64,000 bases of DNA, taken from Chryseobacterium sp. FH2 (lineage in GTDB: Bacteria; Bacteroidota; Bacteroidia; Flavobacteriales; Weeksellaceae). A program made the translations under genes and the position numbers. The stretch covers positions 31,482 to 95,481 of the forward strand of contig NZ_LFNE01000014.1 of the NCBI RefSeq assembly GCF_001045455.1, read 5' to 3'. Position 1 is the first letter of the stretch, and the number at the start of each line of letters is the position of its first letter. Shown here in pieces: positions 60,906 to 64,000 of the stretch. Under the pieces are notes generated by a model. It ran no database searches. It was not told the origin of the DNA and saw only the letters and a list, made by a program, of their open reading frames with translations.

Positions 60906-61010
60906 AGGTTGCAGGTTGTAATGCTTCAGGACTTCGGATAAACTTAAACGTTCTTTGATTGCAGAGATTTCCATAGATGAAATTTTTGAAAAAAGTTTTT
61001 CACCACACAT
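60906..61010 (-). pseudogene. 5' fragment of a CHC2-primase-like mobile-element gene
   Basis: From the ATG at 61010 the frame reads MCGEKLFSKISSMEISAIKE then RLSLSEVLKHYNLQP. The second half is how CHC2 zinc-finger primase/toprim proteins of Bacteroidetes mobile elements usually begin (MEISxIKxRLxLxxVLxHYxL). It breaks off right after NLQP, before the zinc-binding cysteines, where the zincin remnant starts. It indicates a recombination junction. Confidence 0.45.
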
Positions 61011-61049
61011 TGTCTAATTCCTTTATTAACTGTTGTTTTTAATACATTT

Positions 61050-61376
61050 ATGAAGTCTATAGCATTTGGTAAACGTCTTACAGAAGTAAGAAAAGATAAA
61101 AAGATGTCGCAGGACGAAGTGGGCAAACTTGTAGGTGTTCACGCTGCTGTCATCGGAAGATATGAACGTGAGGAAGTAAAACCGTCTATTGAGATGGCGA
61201 CACAACTGGCGGAAGTTTTAGAGATTTCTTTGGATTATCTCGTAGGTTCTACAGATGTTCTTTTGGAAAAAAGTATTGTTTCTAAAATCCTAGATACCCA
61301 AAAACTAAAAGAGAACGACAGACAACACGTCTTTGCTCTCCTTGATGCGTTCAACAAACTAAATTGCAATCTATAA
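61050..61376 (+). CDS. XRE-family helix-turn-helix regulator
   Basis: The 108-residue protein has an N-terminal XRE HTH (MSQDEVGKLVGVHAAVIGRY, with EREEVKPSIEMATQLAEVLE) followed by SLDYLVGSTD and a short helical tail. It is the only plus-strand gene in the Rhs tail and lies opposite the primase-like fragment, so it may have come with a mobile element. A hairpin follows at 61384-61409. It could instead control the adjacent immunity gene. Confidence 0.85.
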   Translation: MKSIAFGKRLTEVRKDKKMSQDEVGKLVGVHAAVIGRYEREEVKPSIEMATQLAEVLEISLDYLVGSTDVLLEKSIVSKILDTQKLKENDRQHVFALLDAFNKLNCNL

Positions 61377-61383
61377 TGTAATA

Positions 61384-61409
61384 AAAAACCACTCATACGG
61401 GTGGCTTTT
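61384..61409 (+). terminator. Terminator of the XRE gene
   Basis: AAAACCAC pairs with GTGGCTTTT across TCATACGG; modest T run. Confidence 0.6.
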
Positions 61410-61422
61410 GTTTTATATAATT

Positions 61423-61668
61423 TTAGAAAAATTCTTTTATATATTCACTTAAAACTTTTTTCATAGCTTCTGGTAATAAACTGTTATCACATCTAAAACT
61501 TTTTTCAGAATTTTTTGATGAAATTATTATAACTGAATATTGATTACTATCTCTAATGCCATCATTTTTTACAATAATGATATCTTTATTCTTTCCAACG
61601 AAAGAAATTAAATTTAAAATATCTTCTGGAGAAAGGTTTTGCTTATTTACTAATTCTTTTATTTCCAT
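61423..61668 (-). CDS. Putative immunity protein of the Fic/Doc-type module
   Basis: The 81-residue acidic-to-neutral protein (MEIKELVNKQNLSPEDILNL) starts 6 bp after the restored stop of the toxin frame (61675). That is the usual toxin-immunity spacing in Rhs tails. There is no signal peptide, fitting a cytoplasmic toxin. The family is not recognised; the assignment is positional. Confidence 0.55.
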   Translation of the reverse strand: MEIKELVNKQNLSPEDILNLISFVGKNKDIIIVKNDGIRDSNQYSVIIISSKNSEKSFRCDNSLLPEAMKKVLSEYIKEFF

Positions 61669-61674
61669 TATAAA

Positions 61675-62720
61675 TTATCTTGTTAACATTTTAGCAATTT
61701 GTGAAACTTCACTTACTTGTCCTGTAGCAACTTTATTCGCTACATTATAAATCTGCTGTACAGGTACTGTTTTTATCCATTTTGTTTTGCAAAATACATA
61801 AACGCCTGAACGGCAGTTCTCTTATTTCCATCTTGAAACATATGATTAGAAATAATAGACCTAAAAACTGAGCTACCTTGCTCCGCTGCAGTATCATAAT
61901 ACATTGCTGAATTAATTACACTACTTTGACTACTACTTAAAATAACTCCTCCTCCTTCAGTTTTGGCATTTATTGCAATAATTTCATCTGCGAAAGAAGT
62001 AGGATTAAAAGCCTTTGATTTACTAAATAGCATACCAAAGCCTTTTCCCGCAACTTTTCCTATAACACCTCCTGCTAAAGCTCCAGCTGATGTATTAACA
62101 GCTTCGTGTATAAATCTGTCATCAGCAGAATTATATTCTTTATGTTCTACAAAGTAATCATCGTCTCCTCCAAAAACAGATGAATTAATCCAATTTCCAA
62201 TTTGAGCCCCAAGATTACCTGTATTTTTATGGTATTTTTTCCCATCAATAGTTACAAGTGCCTTAAGTGATTCTTTTTCCGACATCCCAGAAGAAGAGCC
62301 CGCTTTACGAACATTTTTCTTTTTCGGGTCATCTTCGCCACCATCAAATGTTCCATTTCCACTATTAGTCCAAGTACTGGAACCTGAAGTATTATCCCAC
62401 ATTTCTTGTAAAGAACTAACAGACAACATCCCATCCGGGTCTACAAACATTATAGGATTGTTATAAGCATAATTATAGGGAGTCCATCTTTTAGAGACTT
62501 CCGCCAATGGGTCGATTGCTCCCCATCTTCCAATATCCGGCATATACATCCTTGCCCCATAATCATACATTCCCGTCTCCTGCAGTTCTTTCCCGTTGTA
62601 CTTGTATTGATAACTTGGATTTCCTGCTAATACATTATATCCCTGATGTTTCAGTCCAAATAGATAGTAATTATTTTCTTCAAGAACTTCTGCGCTGTTT
62701 TTTTTAAAACTTAGAATTAT
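61675..62720 (-). pseudogene. Displaced Rhs-core fragment with Fic/Doc toxin, frameshifted
   Basis: The frame opens at 62720 with no start codon. Rhs core: AEVLEENNYYLFGLKHQGYN, QYKYNGKELQETGMYDYGAR, and the RHS-associated end DPLAEVSKRWTPYNYAYNNP, then DPDG. A spacer follows, then a toxin with the Fic/Doc motif HMFQDGNKRTAVQAF (61803-61850; HxFx[D/E]GN[K/G]R). The frame stops at 61773 after QNG, but the next frame gives IKTVPVQQIYNVANKVATGQ and ends LTR at 61675, so one base is missing. Lacking a start and an intact C-terminus, it is an orphan cassette that would need recombination or a frameshift to be made. Confidence 0.75.
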
Positions 62721-62794
62721 TTATTAAACAAAGAGAGTATAAGAAGTATAATCTTTTTGTCCTAAAAAAGATAGCAACTCCAATGATTTGAATT

Positions 62795-63145
62795 TCAGCA
62801 ATTTATAACATTTCCGTTTTCATCTGTTTCACTTTCTAAATACCCAATAACTTCATCCCAATTTTGACTTAAATAAAACATTCCGAAATAATTATCACCA
62901 AAAATATCTGCTCCTTTTAACAAATCTCCAGAATAATCTTCCAAACCAATAAGTAACTGATGCATTTTTTTTGCAAGCTTATGATTCTCCTGACGAGTAG
63001 CAATACCTTCTCTTATCTTATATATATTGATTAAATGCTTTCTTTCAAATGTACTCTTGCTTATTCTAATTTTGTAATCACCAATCTTACCAGATAAATG
63101 TACAGTTTGCTTTATCAAATTAAAAATATCTTCTATTGTTTCCAT
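62795..63145 (-). CDS. Putative immunity protein of the Rhs ART-type toxin
   Basis: The 116-residue soluble protein (METIEDIFNLIKQTVHLSGK, ending ESETDENGNVINC) starts 2 bp after the stop of the Rhs gene, so it is translationally coupled. The acidic C-terminal half is common in immunity proteins. No signal peptide. The family is not recognised; the assignment is positional. Confidence 0.6.
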   Translation of the reverse strand: METIEDIFNLIKQTVHLSGKIGDYKIRISKSTFERKHLINIYKIREGIATRQENHKLAKKMHQLLIGLEDYSGDLLKGADIFGDNYFGMFYLSQNWDEVIGYLESETDENGNVINC

Positions 63146-63147
63146 TG

Positions 63148-64000
63148 TTAAGGTTTTACATGTTGAACATTAGCTCTCGTTACAGGTCCGAAGATTAACC
63201 ATTCTTTTTCTTGCATTGACATACCTGTAGGAGAAATGTTGGGTATAGCATTTACTCCAACTTTAAACCTTTTGGATAAAACTACTCCTGGTGCTGTTCC
63301 ATAATTCGTTGCAAAATCTCGTGCCACATTCGGATCAGATGTCCAAGATGTCCAAACTGAATAATTATCGCCTCTAGCATGGTCATCCATGTTCCAGTGA
63401 GCTTTATTTCCGGGTCTTAAACCATTTGGGATAGCAATTCCAAATAAAGCTTCATTATACATTGAGAGTTGTGTTTCAGTGTGTATATCAGCAGATATAC
63501 CTCTATATAATAATATTCCATTCTTATTTACATCCGTTGTTGTAACAGGTACATCTACAGATGTTGTAAGAGGTATATTATAAGCAGGAGCATGAGCACT
63601 ATCTCCGTTTAACATTAAAGGCAAAGACCATAAACCGGCTCTTAATCCTCCTGCTAATTCTCCTAATATACCTCTAATTGCAGTCCAGGTTCCTGCTGAA
63701 GCTCCGCCACCTGTAGGTAAAGACATCACTCCTGTAACTCCCATTGCTACATTTGCTCCCCAATTATTATTGAGATTATTCATGTAGGAATTAAACTGAC
63801 TTTGTATCTGCTGCCCCCATCCGGAACTATTTCCCGAAAGCACCAGCGGCGGTAATGTATAAACTCCATCACCCATTGTAAAGATACCGCTGTAACTTAC
63901 TGTAGAACCATACGCCAAACTTCCGCCCCCGGCATGGCCTCCTTTGTCACCACCATCGTAGCTCGTAAATCCTCCATTTCCATTATTGTACCAGTAAGAG
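63148..64000 (-). CDS. Rhs-type polymorphic toxin, C-terminal part (5' end outside window)
   Basis: The frame is open through the window edge; in frame before 63918 it reads SYWYNNGNGGFTSYDGGDKG, so the TTG at 63918 is not the true start. After a Gly/Asn-rich linker the last ~125 residues form a toxin domain. It has the R-S-E layout of arginine-type ADP-ribosyltransferases: Arg in ILLYRGIS (~63502-63507), a TSWTSD strand (~63330-63350) and an E-x-E pair in MQEKEWLIFG (~63198-63215). It would modify a target in a rival cell. The immunity gene follows. Confidence 0.75.
   Translation of the reverse strand, partial: SYWYNNGNGGFTSYDGGDKGGHAGGGSLAYGSTVSYSGIFTMGDGVYTLPPLVLSGNSSGWGQQIQSQFNSYMNNLNNNWGANVAMGVTGVMSLPTGGGASAGTWTAIRGILGELAGGLRAGLWSLPLMLNGDSAHAPAYNIPLTTSVDVPVTTTDVNKNGILLYRGISADIHTETQLSMYNEALFGIAIPNGLRPGNKAHWNMDDHARGDNYSVWTSWTSDPNVARDFATNYGTAPGVVLSKRFKVGVNAIPNISPTGMSMQEKEWLIFGPVTRANVQHVKP

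Noticed and set aside
60944..61126. 60-residue minus-strand frame overlapping the XRE gene
   Set aside because: Antisense to the XRE HTH, and the primase-like frame in the same place reads better.

Overview
The window looks like a chromosomal segment of a flavobacterium of the Chryseobacterium/Weeksellaceae type. It is AT-rich, has few Shine-Dalgarno-like sites and several promoters of the Bacteroidetes form (TTTG, about 18-19 bp, TAnnTTTG). It carries the complete gldK-gldL-gldM-gldN block of the gliding/type IX secretion system (T9SS), two proteins with T9SS C-terminal sorting domains, GLPGLI-family proteins, a DUF4270 lipoprotein and POT-family peptide transporters. The genus is inferred from gene content and protein style, not from a marker gene.

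Layout. 1-5.2 kb: a secreted repeat protein with a long structured upstream region, a SemiSWEET transporter, a TPR/HTH regulator and a candidate structured RNA region. 5.3-16.5 kb: an FAD oxidoreductase, then gldN-M-L-K, glmS, a DUF4270 lipoprotein and a truncated GT5 glycogen-synthase-like gene (all minus strand), divergent from panC. 16.6-17.3 kb: four tRNA genes (three identical Lys-TTT, one Leu-GAG). 17.4-28.6 kb: aroK, an Hsp15-like S4 protein, an FKBP-like lipoprotein, an FMN glutamate synthase-like protein, mtaB, a frameshifted DinB-like gene, a large T9SS type B protein, a nuclease-fold-like hypothetical protein, an alpha-glucan phosphorylase and small hypotheticals. 28.7-39.1 kb: a peptide-use module (DPP IV-type peptidase plus three consecutive POT transporters), a periplasmic thioredoxin and recG. 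39.7-43.0 kb: AraC regulator plus degenerate receiver protein, GNAT, dapA and an XRE regulator. 43.2-49.6 kb: an accessory GLPGLI/TonB-type receptor locus, including a 2.0-kb insert bracketed by a 171-bp direct repeat. 49.6-54.2 kb: a tight operon of split 5'-nucleotidase, PorZ-like protein and recO. 54.3-59.6 kb: GH63-like glucosidase, SDR, GNAT, DUF1684 and a hypothetical. 59.9-64.0 kb: an Rhs polymorphic-toxin tail.

The most notable region is the right end. Reading leftward on the minus strand there is the 3' end of an Rhs gene with a C-terminal domain carrying the R-S-E signature of an ADP-ribosyltransferase, its putative immunity gene, a displaced Rhs-core fragment fused to a Fic/Doc-type toxin that carries a frameshift, a second putative immunity gene, an opposite-strand XRE gene next to a truncated CHC2-primase-like fragment, and a third decayed module (M91-like zincin toxin remnant plus a multiply frameshifted exported immunity-like relic). 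This looks like a graveyard of toxin-immunity cassettes displaced behind one active Rhs gene.

Several further items come only from reading outside the called frames: the frameshifts at 22.4, 34.8, 60-60.7 and 61.8 kb, the two structured non-coding regions, the three-site 21-bp-phased operator candidate, the 27-bp perfect inverted repeat and the 171-bp repeat around the GLPGLI insert.
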